Shown: one piece after another, positions 1 to 9,188 of the stretch
Layout: each line of letters begins with the position of its first letter
Position numbering within the stretch: the stretch's first letter is position 1
From: Paenibacillus oleatilyticus
Lineage (GTDB): Bacteria > Bacillota > Bacilli > Paenibacillales > NBRC-103111
DNA: 64,000 nucleotides
Reading direction: 5' to 3'
Assembly: GCF_018998565.1 (NCBI RefSeq)
Contig: NZ_JAHNZO010000020.1
Location: 80,809 to 144,808 of the forward strand
Notes under the pieces: model-generated
Database searches by the model: none
The model's input: only the letters and a program-made list of their open reading frames with translations
Told to the model about the DNA's origin: nothing
Position numbers and translations under genes: made by a program

Positions 1-237
1 TACTCGGACGCCGTCATATACTTCCCACGTCTTGGTGCTTACCGATTTTCCTTTCCAAAATTCATTGGGCCGGCCGCTGCCAACTTTATAACCGACAAGA
101 TTGTTCCACTCATGGATTTTGCCGCCGGTTTCGAGCAAAGCCTGAGCGATCCGAACCGAAGGGAAGATCGGAGAACCTTCCCTTTTCAGTTCCGCAGCGA
201 TAGGTGCAACCACAGCGATAAATTGCTCCCTTGTCAA
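1..237 (-). CDS. Peptidoglycan hydrolase, glucosaminidase-type (partial)
   Basis: This is the 5' part of a gene that continues past the left edge. A TTG start at 237 overlaps the holin stop (TTGA) and has AAGGAGG eight bases upstream. The 79 visible residues match the start of the glucosaminidase fold (Pfam Glucosaminidase, GH73/FlgJ-LytD type): an early helix, then SVRIAQALLETG carrying the conserved glutamate, then NNLVGYKVG and a segment with KTWEVYDG. The enzyme should cut the glycan backbone of peptidoglycan. Placed directly after the holin, it is most likely the lysis enzyme that releases the tail particles. Domains beyond residue 79 cannot be seen. Confidence 0.8.
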   Translation of the reverse strand, partial: MTREQFIAVVAPIAAELKREGSPIFPSVRIAQALLETGGKIHEWNNLVGYKVGSGRPNEFWKGKSVSTKTWEVYDGVRV

Positions 238-635
238 TGACGCTCCTCCTTCCCTTTGATCGCTGAAATGACGTTACTCAGTGGCCCGAGGGGCACCCCG
301 AGCTTTCCGCCATTCTCAACGATGCTTAGAAACTCAATGACGCTGTACGCGATAACGACGCCGTCCCCAATCACTCCGTTTGAGTTAAGAACCGACAGTT
401 CAATCATGTACACGCAGCCAACAAGAATGATAATGTAGGTTTTTCGAAGCAAGCCGTTCGTTCCAGTGCGGCTGCTGAGTTCTTTTCTGACGTATCCCGC
501 CATGAGCCCCGTTGCATAATCCAATAGCATTAGTCCCAGCAGGATGGTAAAAGCCAATCCAAATCCTCCGACGACCCATGAGATGAAGCTGCCAATGACG
601 CCGAAACCCGTTTTGACAATCGCGGATTTGTCCAT
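234..635 (-). CDS. Phage holin (toxin secretion/phage lysis family)
   Basis: A 133-aa membrane protein with hydrophobic segments near residues 10-40 and 65-85 and a charged C-terminus ending KGKEERH. The GLMLLDYATGLMAGYVRK stretch is typical of the Bacillota holin family Phage_holin_4 (TcdE-like). It would form lesions in the cytoplasmic membrane that allow the hydrolase encoded just downstream to reach the wall. The ATG is preceded by AAAGGAGG at a normal distance. The four-base overlap with the hydrolase indicates translational coupling. A hairpin at 671-693 separates it from the fibre genes, so the lysis pair may also have its own expression level. Confidence 0.88.
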   Translation of the reverse strand: MDKSAIVKTGFGVIGSFISWVVGGFGLAFTILLGLMLLDYATGLMAGYVRKELSSRTGTNGLLRKTYIIILVGCVYMIELSVLNSNGVIGDGVVIAYSVIEFLSIVENGGKLGVPLGPLSNVISAIKGKEERH

Positions 636-670
636 GTATTCCTCCTTTCAGCCCAAATAAGGCGTCAAAA

Positions 671-693
671 TAGCCCCGATGGGATCGGGGCTA
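671..693 (-). terminator. Hairpin between fibre genes and holin
   Basis: A perfect 10-bp stem (TAGCCCCGAT / ATCGGGGCTA) with a 3-base loop is followed on the minus strand by TTTT. It would act as a weak or partial terminator after the tail genes and before the holin gene, possibly delaying or lowering lysis gene expression. The T-run is short, so strong termination is not certain. Confidence 0.5.
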
Positions 694-708
694 ACCTTGA
701 ATAGTGAT

Positions 709-1150
709 TCAAAACGAAGGTGCGGATCTGCATGCGTTTTTAAAGCATGTTATATCATACTTGTTGACTATCATGAATGCCTGAAAGTCATAGCCGCTGG
801 TTTTTCCTACTCGGAGCCACATAATTAATTCATAATTTTTTCTCAGCCCTTCGTACCACACACGGATAGTTAGGCGCTATTGCCGGGACGGTTTCTGTTC
901 CGATTCCAGGCGTAGTATAGTTCACGCAGGTAAGCTACATATTCGATCAATATTCTACTTTCATGACATTCTTCTTCTCCTATTCAGTAAGGTCGAGCCG
1001 TGGCTTCTTCCAGTGGCTGCGTTATAGCCCGTCAGTACGTCGTGTTTATCGTCTAAAGCGGAAGCTAACGAGGCGTTTTTCTTGTCACCTTGCTCCGCTT
1101 CTTCACGAGCCGGTAGACTGAATAGAGGCTATTAGTTTCTACTGTTGTTA
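709..1150 (-). pseudogene. Decayed small phage gene(s) between second fibre and holin
   Basis: No intact gene of normal size lies between the second fibre gene and the holin, but short protein-like stretches occur in different minus-strand frames. One frame gives LDDKHDVLTGYNAATGRSHG before a stop near 970. A second gives VNYTTPGIGTETVPAIAPNY ending at 830. A third gives an ORF at 709-822 containing WLRVGKTSGYDFQAFMIVNK. A 26-codon TTG-started ORF at 870-950 lies in yet another frame. The pattern suggests one or two small tail genes broken by frameshifts. Alternatively one or more of these are very short real genes; none has a convincing ribosome site. I do not recognise the family. Confidence 0.3.
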
Positions 1151-1215
1151 GCATAACGTCCACAATAAACCAGAAGATATCAAGTAGCAGCGCCTCATTT
1201 GTGCTTCCCCATTGT

Positions 1216-3822
1216 TTAATTTTCGGCTAAAAATGAAATGTTATCGAGCGAGACATAGCCGTTACTTCCGATAGCGACGGATACATACCCCATCCAATCT
1301 ACGTCGACACGACCAGGTTTGAATTGTCCGCCCTCATCTGTACATGCCGCAATTATTAAGGTGTAGGCAGGGCGGTAACCAGGCGGGAGCCTGAAAATCG
1401 CCTTCCCAATAGCACCTCCTCGAATTAGCCCGCGGATATGGACGACGCCTGTGCTGTCCTTGTAATAGCCGACTAAACTAAAAGCGTTCTCGTAATTTAC
1501 CCATCCATTTAGCAACGACGGAGTGATCCAGCGCATTTGTTGACGTACTGCAAACGCATTTTCAATCGATCCTACACGCGCAGCCATGCCAGAGTGCTCT
1601 GCCACAAGCGTATCGACCACAGACTTGACGTTCGCAGGACTATGCGCTGAAGCATGTACAATGCTTGGTGTTAAGGCCCACTTGTCTATCGTCTCGTAAG
1701 TGACCGAGTAGACGTTGGCCGGATCATAAAGCAGTGATGGTATGGATGCCCATACTTTTCCGTGCGCGTGGTCCGCGTCTAGCTCTTCTCTGATCTGCCA
1801 GGATCCGTCTACTAGGCCGTTCTTATAGATTTCAAAAAAACGCAACGCGGTCCACCCAAGGCGTGAATCCCCGATGTACGTATTGTTAAAACGATAAACT
1901 CCTGGGTCACCGAGCAGTGGTCGGACCCTCTCCCGAGTCAATGCACCCTCTCCGAATAAAATGCGGTTTAATCCCTCGTGTAATGTTACGCTTCCCTCAT
2001 AGCGAACTTCTTCATAGGCGGCATTGGCCAACTGGTATATCAGAAGATGCGGACGATATCCCGGTGCTGGCTCGGTTGGTACTGTAAGCTTCGTGTACTC
2101 ATTACCGCCAACAGGTGCCCAAACTGCTCCCGGTGACCATTTTGCATACCAACGCTTATTGTCGTACTTATCAGAACCGTCCCATACGTTGCCCGCCATG
2201 TCTCGCAATTGCCAACCGTAAAAGTATGCCTTTATCTCTTCCTTAGACGGCTTATATTGGCCGCCCCATCCGCTTATCGAGTCAGCCAAGGAAAGGAGAA
2301 CGGAGTTTCTATTGATGTCGCTTGAATCCAATACAACAAACTGTCCCGCGACAGGTGCTATCCCCTGCTTACCACGTTCCATTGATCCGCCGTCTGGATC
2401 GATCAGATAGCCGGCATCACTCATCGGGGGGGCGAGGAAATTGTTATCAGTACGTAGCCAAGTGTACCCTGCATATCGTTCCTCGCTTCTCCAGTTCAGA
2501 TCTCCTGTCAGTGACGTGGTGTTGATACGTATACTTTTATAAAATTTTCCATTTTTAAAATAAAGCGAGTCATATACCGAGCCATCTATGTTAGATGCCA
2601 ACCTTACACCTCCGAATATGATACGCTCCGTCTTATGTTCATCTGTGAATGGAAGCTTCTCGGCCCCAACGTTAAGCATTGGGTTCGAGAAAGTAAATTT
2701 GCCCGTAACATTGTTCTCCACGCCTACGTTAATTACAATCCGAACAGCGTTCAGCGGCACGGTGAACGTTTTACAAAATATATGGTGCCCATTTGATGAC
2801 GCGTACGGCGGCCCATGCAAACTCGGCTGCAATAGCACTCCATCGATATCATACGGAAGTATTTGATAATACGCACCGACGTTCGGATTACCAGCGATAT
2901 TCTCGACGTCGACATCGACGGAGAACGTGTATACCTCGCCCGGCTTGGCACGAAAACCGAACGATCTGGCTGCGTAACCTATCACAGGCTTGGTAAACGT
3001 AAGTTTGTAGCCATCCGACTGTATGTTACCGACAGTATATCCTACAGAAAGGTTCCATTGCTCGAACGGTGGCAATACGTTCTTGCCGTATTTCTCGACA
3101 TATGGGCCGTAAAGCGATTTCGCATCATCTACATAAGGCCAGCGGGCAGCAACTTGTTCCGGTGTCATACTGTCGATTTCGTCGAATTCGGCAGCGCTTA
3201 TTTCGTATATAGCAATTTCATCCATATATGCCGTCTGCCCCGCTGACGTAGCGCGTGGAGATACTAAGCCTTGTACTCCTGTTACATCAATAGACGGACG
3301 AAATTTCTTGTATAGGAAGACCCACTTGCCTTGGATTGACGTTTCCACCCACTGCGCCGTATTTCCATAGTATAACCGTGTAGTCGGACAAGTTTCGTTA
3401 TATACCCACCCTCGCAGTAGATACGACTTGTCTTTTTGCAACTTTATTGCCATGGCGGTCCCCGCCACGGATTCACCTGTGGCATCAGTAGCCGTCACCT
3501 TGGCGCTAAAGTATCCAGATATCTTTTTCGTCGAGTCTAGCACAACAGTAGCTTTGTACGATGCGATACGCGATGCAACTTCGCAACCGCCATCTCGTCC
3601 TAGCAGATTGATCAACATCCGGCCGCGAATGCGGATATCGGTCAGTGGCGCAATAGTTTTGCTATCGACGATCTGCACACCTGCGTTAAGTACGATTTCC
3701 TGCGGCTGAGAACTAGTTAGACATTCTGTATAAACATCTTTTATTCCCTGCTCAATGCGGTTCAAGTCACTTTCTGTGACAGTCTCATCAAACTGCCAAT
3801 TCGTTTTTGCATCATAGGCCAT
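1216..3822 (-). CDS. Tail fibre / receptor-binding protein, paralogue B
   Basis: An 868-aa protein. Its first ~35 residues (MAYDAKTNWQFDETVTESDL) and its last ~110 residues closely match the 843-aa protein encoded at 4317-6848, while the middle differs. Both carry a LLGRDG motif near residue 75 and a WPYVDD motif near residue 230. I infer that the shared N-terminus attaches to the baseplate and that the divergent central and distal parts bind the target cell surface. Several beta-rich, jelly-roll-like carbohydrate-binding segments are plausible in the middle but not proven. GAGGAGG precedes the ATG. It is the last structural gene before the lysis module. Confidence 0.8.
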   Translation of the reverse strand: MAYDAKTNWQFDETVTESDLNRIEQGIKDVYTECLTSSQPQEIVLNAGVQIVDSKTIAPLTDIRIRGRMLINLLGRDGGCEVASRIASYKATVVLDSTKKISGYFSAKVTATDATGESVAGTAMAIKLQKDKSYLLRGWVYNETCPTTRLYYGNTAQWVETSIQGKWVFLYKKFRPSIDVTGVQGLVSPRATSAGQTAYMDEIAIYEISAAEFDEIDSMTPEQVAARWPYVDDAKSLYGPYVEKYGKNVLPPFEQWNLSVGYTVGNIQSDGYKLTFTKPVIGYAARSFGFRAKPGEVYTFSVDVDVENIAGNPNVGAYYQILPYDIDGVLLQPSLHGPPYASSNGHHIFCKTFTVPLNAVRIVINVGVENNVTGKFTFSNPMLNVGAEKLPFTDEHKTERIIFGGVRLASNIDGSVYDSLYFKNGKFYKSIRINTTSLTGDLNWRSEERYAGYTWLRTDNNFLAPPMSDAGYLIDPDGGSMERGKQGIAPVAGQFVVLDSSDINRNSVLLSLADSISGWGGQYKPSKEEIKAYFYGWQLRDMAGNVWDGSDKYDNKRWYAKWSPGAVWAPVGGNEYTKLTVPTEPAPGYRPHLLIYQLANAAYEEVRYEGSVTLHEGLNRILFGEGALTRERVRPLLGDPGVYRFNNTYIGDSRLGWTALRFFEIYKNGLVDGSWQIREELDADHAHGKVWASIPSLLYDPANVYSVTYETIDKWALTPSIVHASAHSPANVKSVVDTLVAEHSGMAARVGSIENAFAVRQQMRWITPSLLNGWVNYENAFSLVGYYKDSTGVVHIRGLIRGGAIGKAIFRLPPGYRPAYTLIIAACTDEGGQFKPGRVDVDWMGYVSVAIGSNGYVSLDNISFLAEN

Positions 3823-3886
3823 CTCTAGGCCTCCTCACTATTTAAGATTCGTTTAACCCTGGAGCTCGTCCCTTTTCTGCAATAAG

Positions 3887-4303
3887 TTATTTAAGTAAAC
3901 GCTTGTAGATCGACACTAGCTGTTGATGCTTGTTCTTCATCTTTTCGGTAAAAGTCAGATTTTTTTCTGTAGCTGCAGATTGAATTGAATGGGTACGTCC
4001 TTCAACCCACAAATTTAACTCTTGTGGATATATGCTATTCCTATTTTTTCCGTCCATTTCTGGATCCAGCAGTTTGTTGTACAGCTCCCAAGCATTGAAA
4101 TCAAATTTAGGCTTATACAATCCTGAAGGAACGGCAATAGCAATAATGTAACCGATTATCTCTGGTGACGATTGTTGTAACTCTTCAGTACTTTCTGTTA
4201 TCTGGTGTGGCTTGAACATAGGAAAAACGCCTGTCACATCATCCGCGACAAGCGTTACTTCTGTCATAAATCCGTTAAGATCAACAACGATTGCTTCTTT
4301 CAA
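3887..4303 (-). CDS. Small protein between the two fibres, possible fibre assembly factor
   Basis: A 138-aa protein beginning MKEAIVVDLNGFMTEVTLVA. Proteins of this general pattern (beta-rich start ending VTGVFPMFKPHQ, then WELYNKLLDPEMDG and LNLWVEGRTHS) sit next to tail fibres in Gram-positive prophages and are often presumed fibre assembly chaperones. I cannot name a Pfam family with confidence. It lies 14 bases downstream of fibre A and upstream of fibre B, so it may serve one or both. A good GGAGGGAGAAAGTTG region precedes the ATG. The base composition is more AT-rich than the baseplate genes, as for the fibre genes. Confidence 0.6.
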   Translation of the reverse strand: MKEAIVVDLNGFMTEVTLVADDVTGVFPMFKPHQITESTEELQQSSPEIIGYIIAIAVPSGLYKPKFDFNAWELYNKLLDPEMDGKNRNSIYPQELNLWVEGRTHSIQSAATEKNLTFTEKMKNKHQQLVSIYKRLLK

Positions 4304-4316
4304 CTTTCTCCCTCCT

Positions 4317-6848
4317 TTATCGCTCTGCTAAAAAAGAAATACCATCCAAAGAAATATATTGTTTACAATTAATCGATCCGATTTTTACAGCTCCATCGGC
4401 TTCTATGTGGAGCGAGCAAATGCCCGTGGAAGATCCATCAAATGTAAAAAAAACCAAATTAGTCCGGTTTTTAGGACGATACAAAGCAGGAAGGTAGAAC
4501 AGAACTGTGAAAGTTGAAGTTGATCCGCCTCGTATTACTCCTGAGAGGTGTATACTCCCAAACTGGTCCTTATAATAACCCGGGTTGGAATAACCGCTTC
4601 CTTCTCTTACCCACCCATTCAACAACGTCGGTGTGATCCATTGTCCCTGTACTTTTTGGGCTTTCGTATTCTCCAATACGCCGACCCGTGCAAGTAACTC
4701 GGCCTGACTGGCTGCTAAAGTATCGACGACTGTTTTCATGTTGCCCGCATACTCGCCTTGGATGGAAAGAGCGTTGCATGTTATAGCGAATTGATCGAGG
4801 GCAAGATACGTTACAGTATAGGCTATCGATGGGTCATAGCCCCCCATGTCACTTACCCTCATTAACCAATCCCCATTTGCTTGCAAACCTGTCATATCAC
4901 CCTTATGAGCAATAATATAATCAGTCGTCATTTGTTCATTTTTATAGAGGGCAAAATATTTCTCTACACGATTTTTTAACACTGCGGGATAACCCGCCGC
5001 ATTTATATTGTACTTCCGGCTTCCGCCGTCATAAGCAGGAGTCGTTCCCTCGCGAACAATCATCCCGTTACCAACTTCGACCTGATTCAGTCCCTCGCGA
5101 AACGTTACCCCGCCTTCTGCGGCGATTTCTTCGACCACTGGGGTGGCAAGTTGGTACTGAAATTTGTAGGGCTTGTAACCGTAGTTGCGAGCCATCGTTG
5201 TTGGCAAGGTTTGCGATGTATCAACTGACGATCCCGGATTTGCCTGTCCTATTTGCACCCAAGCCTTATATAAATTATCAGACCTGTTGTACGGAATGTT
5301 ATTTGCTTTTTCCCATTCAAACATACGCCAACCATTAACATATGCCTTTATTTCTTCTTCCGAGGGTTTATACGAATCACCCCAGCCGCTATCTACATTG
5401 GAAACAGATATATAAAAGTTATCAGACTCCCAAGGACGGTAAAGCCACTGGTCCGCTTCAGTTATATTATCGGCTGATGCACCTGTCATAATTTTACCGT
5501 CGTATTTTACAGCGACTTTGAAATCGTTAAAGTTATGAGGTGGCACTTTGCAAACGATAAGTTTATATCCAGGCATTCCATTTAAAGAGACCCATGTCGA
5601 CAAACTACCGTCTAAATTTATTGTCTTCAATCTCGTGTTTTTAAAAAATTTTCCATTTTTCTGAAACAACGTATCGCAGACCATTCCATCAACATTGGAA
5701 GCAAGCTGGACGTTAGGAAAGAACAGATAATCATCTTGGCGCGGCTTAAACCGCAGTGCCATTGAGCCAACATTAAGCATCCCGTTCTCGAAAGTGAATG
5801 TACCGACAGGCTGCGGATTGGTGGTGTATACGACGATATAGTCCACATCAGCCGGAGATATGCCGGTAACAGACTGTTCGGTAGTATAACCACCACCAGC
5901 ATCAACGAAAGTTCCGTCTTTCTTATAGAACCGGAGAAGAATCTTGCCTGTGTGTATCATACTCAAGGTATATTCTGTAGACGGTGTACATGGTATCTTC
6001 GAGGTCCCTAACCATGCATCAATAGCAGTCGTTTGTTGTTTGATTTTGTACGGATTTAAGATACTTGTACCATTATCCGTACGGATCATTTCCCACTCCG
6101 TAAACGGCGGCAGCAGATTTTCCCCGTACCTGATAACATAAGGCGAGTAGATGCTTTTCATATCATCAACGTACGGCCATTTCGCGGAAATCTGTTCCGA
6201 CGTCATGCTGTCGATAGCGCTGTACTCAGCTGGCGTAATTTCATAAATTCGGACACCGTCAAAATATGCGTATTGATCAACAGCGCCATTTACAAGTAAG
6301 CTAACATTGATAGTTGTATCGGAGGCGGGATTCACTTTCCGGTAAGCAATGCTGAATTTCGTCTTGTCTGACACCGTATTCGATTGCCCAAGAGAGTCCA
6401 AACTTATAAAAGCCAAGGAGGCATTGCCATTCTTTATATCTGCTGCGACAAGGTAAAATTTCCCCGCTTTAAATGTTTGACCCGTTCGAACAATGCCTCC
6501 TGAAGTTGAGGTGATGTTCACCTTGAGCGATTGTAACCCGTAAGCTTTGTTTGCCGTATCAAACACCGTTGTAGATTGAAAATTACTCCACCCGGTCGGG
6601 CTGCTTTCAAAATTCCCATCCCGCCCCAGCAAGTTCACCAGCGTCCGGCCCTTGATACAGACATTCTCCAACGGCGCGGTCCGCTTCGCATCCACAACCT
6701 GCAAACCGTACCCGAGATTTACTTGCTCAGGCGGTGGACTTGTCATACTATTCTCATACGCATCCTTTAGCCCCTGTTCGATCCGGTTCATGTCCTGCTC
6801 AGTCACCGTATCGTCAAGCTGCCAGTTTGTCTTGGCCTCGTATGCCAT
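4317..6848 (-). CDS. Tail fibre / receptor-binding protein, paralogue A
   Basis: An 843-aa fibre. The N-terminus MAYEAKTNWQLDDTVTEQDM matches paralogue B almost residue for residue for about 35 positions. LLGRDG lies at residues 73-78, WPYVDD follows near 225, and the C-terminal ~105 residues (from WITPTLLNGWV to ISLDGISFLAER) again match paralogue B. The middle has diverged, as expected for a module selected to bind different surface structures. AAGGAGG precedes the ATG, inside the end of the 93-aa upstream gene. It is the first fibre after XkdU and the small baseplate gene, which is the position of xkdV in PBSX. Confidence 0.82.
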   Translation of the reverse strand: MAYEAKTNWQLDDTVTEQDMNRIEQGLKDAYENSMTSPPPEQVNLGYGLQVVDAKRTAPLENVCIKGRTLVNLLGRDGNFESSPTGWSNFQSTTVFDTANKAYGLQSLKVNITSTSGGIVRTGQTFKAGKFYLVAADIKNGNASLAFISLDSLGQSNTVSDKTKFSIAYRKVNPASDTTINVSLLVNGAVDQYAYFDGVRIYEITPAEYSAIDSMTSEQISAKWPYVDDMKSIYSPYVIRYGENLLPPFTEWEMIRTDNGTSILNPYKIKQQTTAIDAWLGTSKIPCTPSTEYTLSMIHTGKILLRFYKKDGTFVDAGGGYTTEQSVTGISPADVDYIVVYTTNPQPVGTFTFENGMLNVGSMALRFKPRQDDYLFFPNVQLASNVDGMVCDTLFQKNGKFFKNTRLKTINLDGSLSTWVSLNGMPGYKLIVCKVPPHNFNDFKVAVKYDGKIMTGASADNITEADQWLYRPWESDNFYISVSNVDSGWGDSYKPSEEEIKAYVNGWRMFEWEKANNIPYNRSDNLYKAWVQIGQANPGSSVDTSQTLPTTMARNYGYKPYKFQYQLATPVVEEIAAEGGVTFREGLNQVEVGNGMIVREGTTPAYDGGSRKYNINAAGYPAVLKNRVEKYFALYKNEQMTTDYIIAHKGDMTGLQANGDWLMRVSDMGGYDPSIAYTVTYLALDQFAITCNALSIQGEYAGNMKTVVDTLAASQAELLARVGVLENTKAQKVQGQWITPTLLNGWVREGSGYSNPGYYKDQFGSIHLSGVIRGGSTSTFTVLFYLPALYRPKNRTNLVFFTFDGSSTGICSLHIEADGAVKIGSINCKQYISLDGISFLAER

Positions 6849-6850
6849 CC

Positions 6851-7132
6851 CTACACCTCCTTCACCGTCACCGTATGCTTAATTATGGTATCGCTCGTAA
6901 TCGGCACATACGCCTCGTTAGAGCTTACGACTTGCCCTTTACTGCTTTTGAGCTCAATCAAAGTCACCTCAGCCACCGATCCGGCGGGGATCATATACTC
7001 CAGCTCTACGATGCCTGCTTCCACTTTTTTGATCCGGAACGTATCGATCTCGTAACTCCCGTTCAGCACCACTTTTGCAATTTGCGTATTCGTAAATTGA
7101 GCCAACTCGCTCAAAAACGTCGTAGGAATCAT
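6851..7132 (-). CDS. Small baseplate-associated protein, 93 aa
   Basis: I chose the ATG at 7132 (MIPTTFLSELAQFTN) because AAGGAGG lies at the right distance and the ATGA overlap with the xkdU-like gene is typical of this operon; the frame is open further upstream to 7228 but that part overlaps xkdU. The protein is beta-rich, with alternating hydrophobic residues and no membrane segment or signal peptide. Equivalent small genes between XkdU and the fibre occur in other Gram-positive contractile tail operons, but I do not recognise a named family. A role in joining fibre to baseplate is a guess from position. Confidence 0.7.
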   Translation of the reverse strand: MIPTTFLSELAQFTNTQIAKVVLNGSYEIDTFRIKKVEAGIVELEYMIPAGSVAEVTLIELKSSKGQVVSSNEAYVPITSDTIIKHTVTVKEV

Positions 7133-7713
7133 TTCACCTGTACCTCCTTGCCACGATTGGCGAATGGGGTGCTGCCCAGCTTCCACGTCGTAGAAAGCCG
7201 GGTCATCCGGGTAAGCGGCGTTTTCCAAATGTGCTCCTCAAGCCCGACGCGGTCGGCCAGAGAAGTCGCCTGGTTGTATACAAGGTTCGCCGGCTTGACA
7301 ATTTGGACCGTATGCTCGATCTCCTTGAAATACGCCGCATCGGGCACACCCATCGTAATTTTCAAAATAAAGTTTTGCCCGTCCACTTCCACCTTCGCCA
7401 CGCCCTGCCCGATGAGGGAATCCAACCGGCTTTGCAGGTAACGGACGGTGAACGGCGGGCGCGTGGAATAACGGTTAATCAGCCGGTTGCGCCGGAACTC
7501 AAGCGTCTCCACCGCCGAGTCCGCCCGGATACCGACCATATCCTCCCGCCGTTTAATCACCCATTCCTGCGCCGTCGTGACGAACTGGTTATCCAAAAAC
7601 TGCCGGACCGCTTGCGCTATCGCCTCGATTTCCTCGTCCTCGGTCCGGCTCAGCTCTTTCATTTCCTTAATCTCGTGAAAATGTTCCGGCAAATAGTCGA
7701 TCAGCTTAGGCAT
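7129..7713 (-). CDS. xkdU: XkdU/YmfQ-like baseplate wedge protein (DUF2313)
   Basis: A 194-aa protein with the features of the YmfQ/XkdU family, the Gram-positive counterpart of phage Mu gp48 and P2 gpI-like wedge proteins. It starts MPKLIDYLPEHFHEIKEMKE, has an EFRRNRLINRYSTRPPFTV region near residues 75-95, and then an ITMGVPDAAYFKEIEH segment. It follows the baseplate J protein with an 8-base overlap and precedes the fibre genes, as in PBSX. It should form the outer baseplate ring that carries the fibres. Confidence 0.88.
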   Translation of the reverse strand: MPKLIDYLPEHFHEIKEMKELSRTEDEEIEAIAQAVRQFLDNQFVTTAQEWVIKRREDMVGIRADSAVETLEFRRNRLINRYSTRPPFTVRYLQSRLDSLIGQGVAKVEVDGQNFILKITMGVPDAAYFKEIEHTVQIVKPANLVYNQATSLADRVGLEEHIWKTPLTRMTRLSTTWKLGSTPFANRGKEVQVK

Positions 7714-8785
7714 GCAGCGTCACCGTCCCCATCTGCGGGATTTTCTCCGTGGACAAAGTAATGTTCGCCGTCTGACCATTCAAGCGGGTACCCTTCACAT
7801 CGTTCACCCCGGATACGGTCAAAATACGCGCATCGATCTGGCTAATCCGGACGATCAGCTGCGATTCCTCCGCCCAGGTTTGCCGTAATCCGAGCAAATA
7901 GGACGAAATCGCGGCCTCAATCTCCCCCTGCACCTGTCCTACTGTCACACCAGCCGCAAGTGTAATCGTCGTCTCCACGTCGATCTTCACGTTTTGAACG
8001 CCGTCAATCGTGACCGTATGGCCCATCGGAGCCAGCCCCCAGCCTTTGCCCTGGTTCACCGTAGGATCTATGGCCGTCTGCACTTCTTCGATCAAAGAAG
8101 CAGACGGCGGATAAAAATCGCTGCCCAACAAGGTACATTTGACCGTTCCGCCTCCCTGCCATGCCGGGAAGATTTTGACCCCGCCGACGCCGGGAATATT
8201 GCCGATCTTTTGCTTGTAATCCGCCACATTGCCCCCGAACGGCTTTTCCTTTTGTCCTTGGAAAAACCGCTTCCGCAGCGCCTCGTCCGTCTCTTCGTCC
8301 TCTCCCGGGACAAGCACGTCAGCCAGTTCGGCGCGCACAAGTCCGGCGATATAATCGATCGGCAGCAGCGCGCCGAAATAATGGTTCCCGGTGACGCCGG
8401 CCGTTTCGCATTCCAGCTCAAACACGCCAGCCGCAATGCGGCGAACAACCGCATACCGCAGGTCCCCGGCACCGAACCGGCTGCCGACAGGCACATCCGC
8501 CGGTGCGTCGGCATTCCCGTAAAATAGCCCCTTGCGGCGCGCTTTGCTGGCCTTTTCGCGCTCCACACCGAACTCGGCCGTACGCCGCTCCAAAAATTCA
8601 CCGCTCGACGTATCTGCAAGCGAAAGATTCAGATTCGTATCCAGCTGAAAATACATCTCCGTCAGCTCCAAAGCCGCCGGCGCAAGGGCGTCATAGATGA
8701 TGCTGCCCTCCCGCTTGTCCACGTCTGCCGGCACACGGGAAAGCATCCGGTTCAAAATCGTTTGAAACGTCTGATGTTCATACAC
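7706..8785 (-). CDS. xkdT: Baseplate J/gp47 family protein (XkdT)
   Basis: A 359-aa protein of the Baseplate_J family (gpJ of P2, gp47 of Mu, XkdT of PBSX). Typical stretches are MLSRVPADVDKREGSIIYDA near residue 15, VPVGSRF near 100, and GEDEETDEALRKRF near 165 followed by FGGNVADY and VKIFPAWQGGGTV. These proteins form the wedge ring of the contractile baseplate and change conformation on firing. It overlaps the XkdS-like gene by 8 bases and XkdU by 8 bases, so it is tightly coupled in the operon. Length is normal for the family. Confidence 0.93.
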   Translation of the reverse strand: MYEHQTFQTILNRMLSRVPADVDKREGSIIYDALAPAALELTEMYFQLDTNLNLSLADTSSGEFLERRTAEFGVEREKASKARRKGLFYGNADAPADVPVGSRFGAGDLRYAVVRRIAAGVFELECETAGVTGNHYFGALLPIDYIAGLVRAELADVLVPGEDEETDEALRKRFFQGQKEKPFGGNVADYKQKIGNIPGVGGVKIFPAWQGGGTVKCTLLGSDFYPPSASLIEEVQTAIDPTVNQGKGWGLAPMGHTVTIDGVQNVKIDVETTITLAAGVTVGQVQGEIEAAISSYLLGLRQTWAEESQLIVRISQIDARILTVSGVNDVKGTRLNGQTANITLSTEKIPQMGTVTLHA

Positions 8786-9188
8786 CCGCTCCCACTCCTT
8801 TCGTCATCTCAAAACTGCCGTATTGCGATACGACGGTGAACGAAGCCGAAGCTTCGTCCCCCATAACCGTGATCCGCATGTCCTGCACATCCCGAATCCG
8901 GTCGTCCTGCATAAGCGCCGCCCGGATGCGCCGATAAAGCTCCGCCTGCACGAAAGCGGGCTCTCGTCCAAGCAATCCGGAGAACTCGCGGCCATAGTTG
9001 CCGCTATAGATCAAATGCTCAAAACGCTCTGTCTCCAAAATAAGCTGCGCAGCCTGCTTGACCGCGTCCAGCCCGTCGGTCATACCGACAATCCGGTTCG
9101 TCGCATTATCCAACCGGTAAGTCCGGCTGGGAAGCTGCGCAATTTCCACGTTCCGGTTGTTTCCCAGCACACCGCCTTGCGGAATCAT
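8778..9188 (-). CDS. xkdS: XkdS-like baseplate protein (DUF2634, gp25-like)
   Basis: A 136-aa protein in the position of xkdS. It includes RTYRLDNATNRIVGMTDGLD near residues 22-41 and LIYSGNYGREFSGLLGREP near 60-78. This pattern is that of the DUF2634/XkdS family, which resembles the small gp25 (lysozyme-like fold) wedge protein linking sheath and baseplate. It overlaps the next gene on both sides by 4-8 bases. Confidence 0.88.
   Translation of the reverse strand: MIPQGGVLGNNRNVEIAQLPSRTYRLDNATNRIVGMTDGLDAVKQAAQLILETERFEHLIYSGNYGREFSGLLGREPAFVQAELYRRIRAALMQDDRIRDVQDMRITVMGDEASASFTVVSQYGSFEMTKGVGAGV

Noticed and set aside
1216..6848. Diversity-generating retroelement acting on the fibre genes
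   Set aside because: No reverse transcriptase gene or template repeat is visible in the window.
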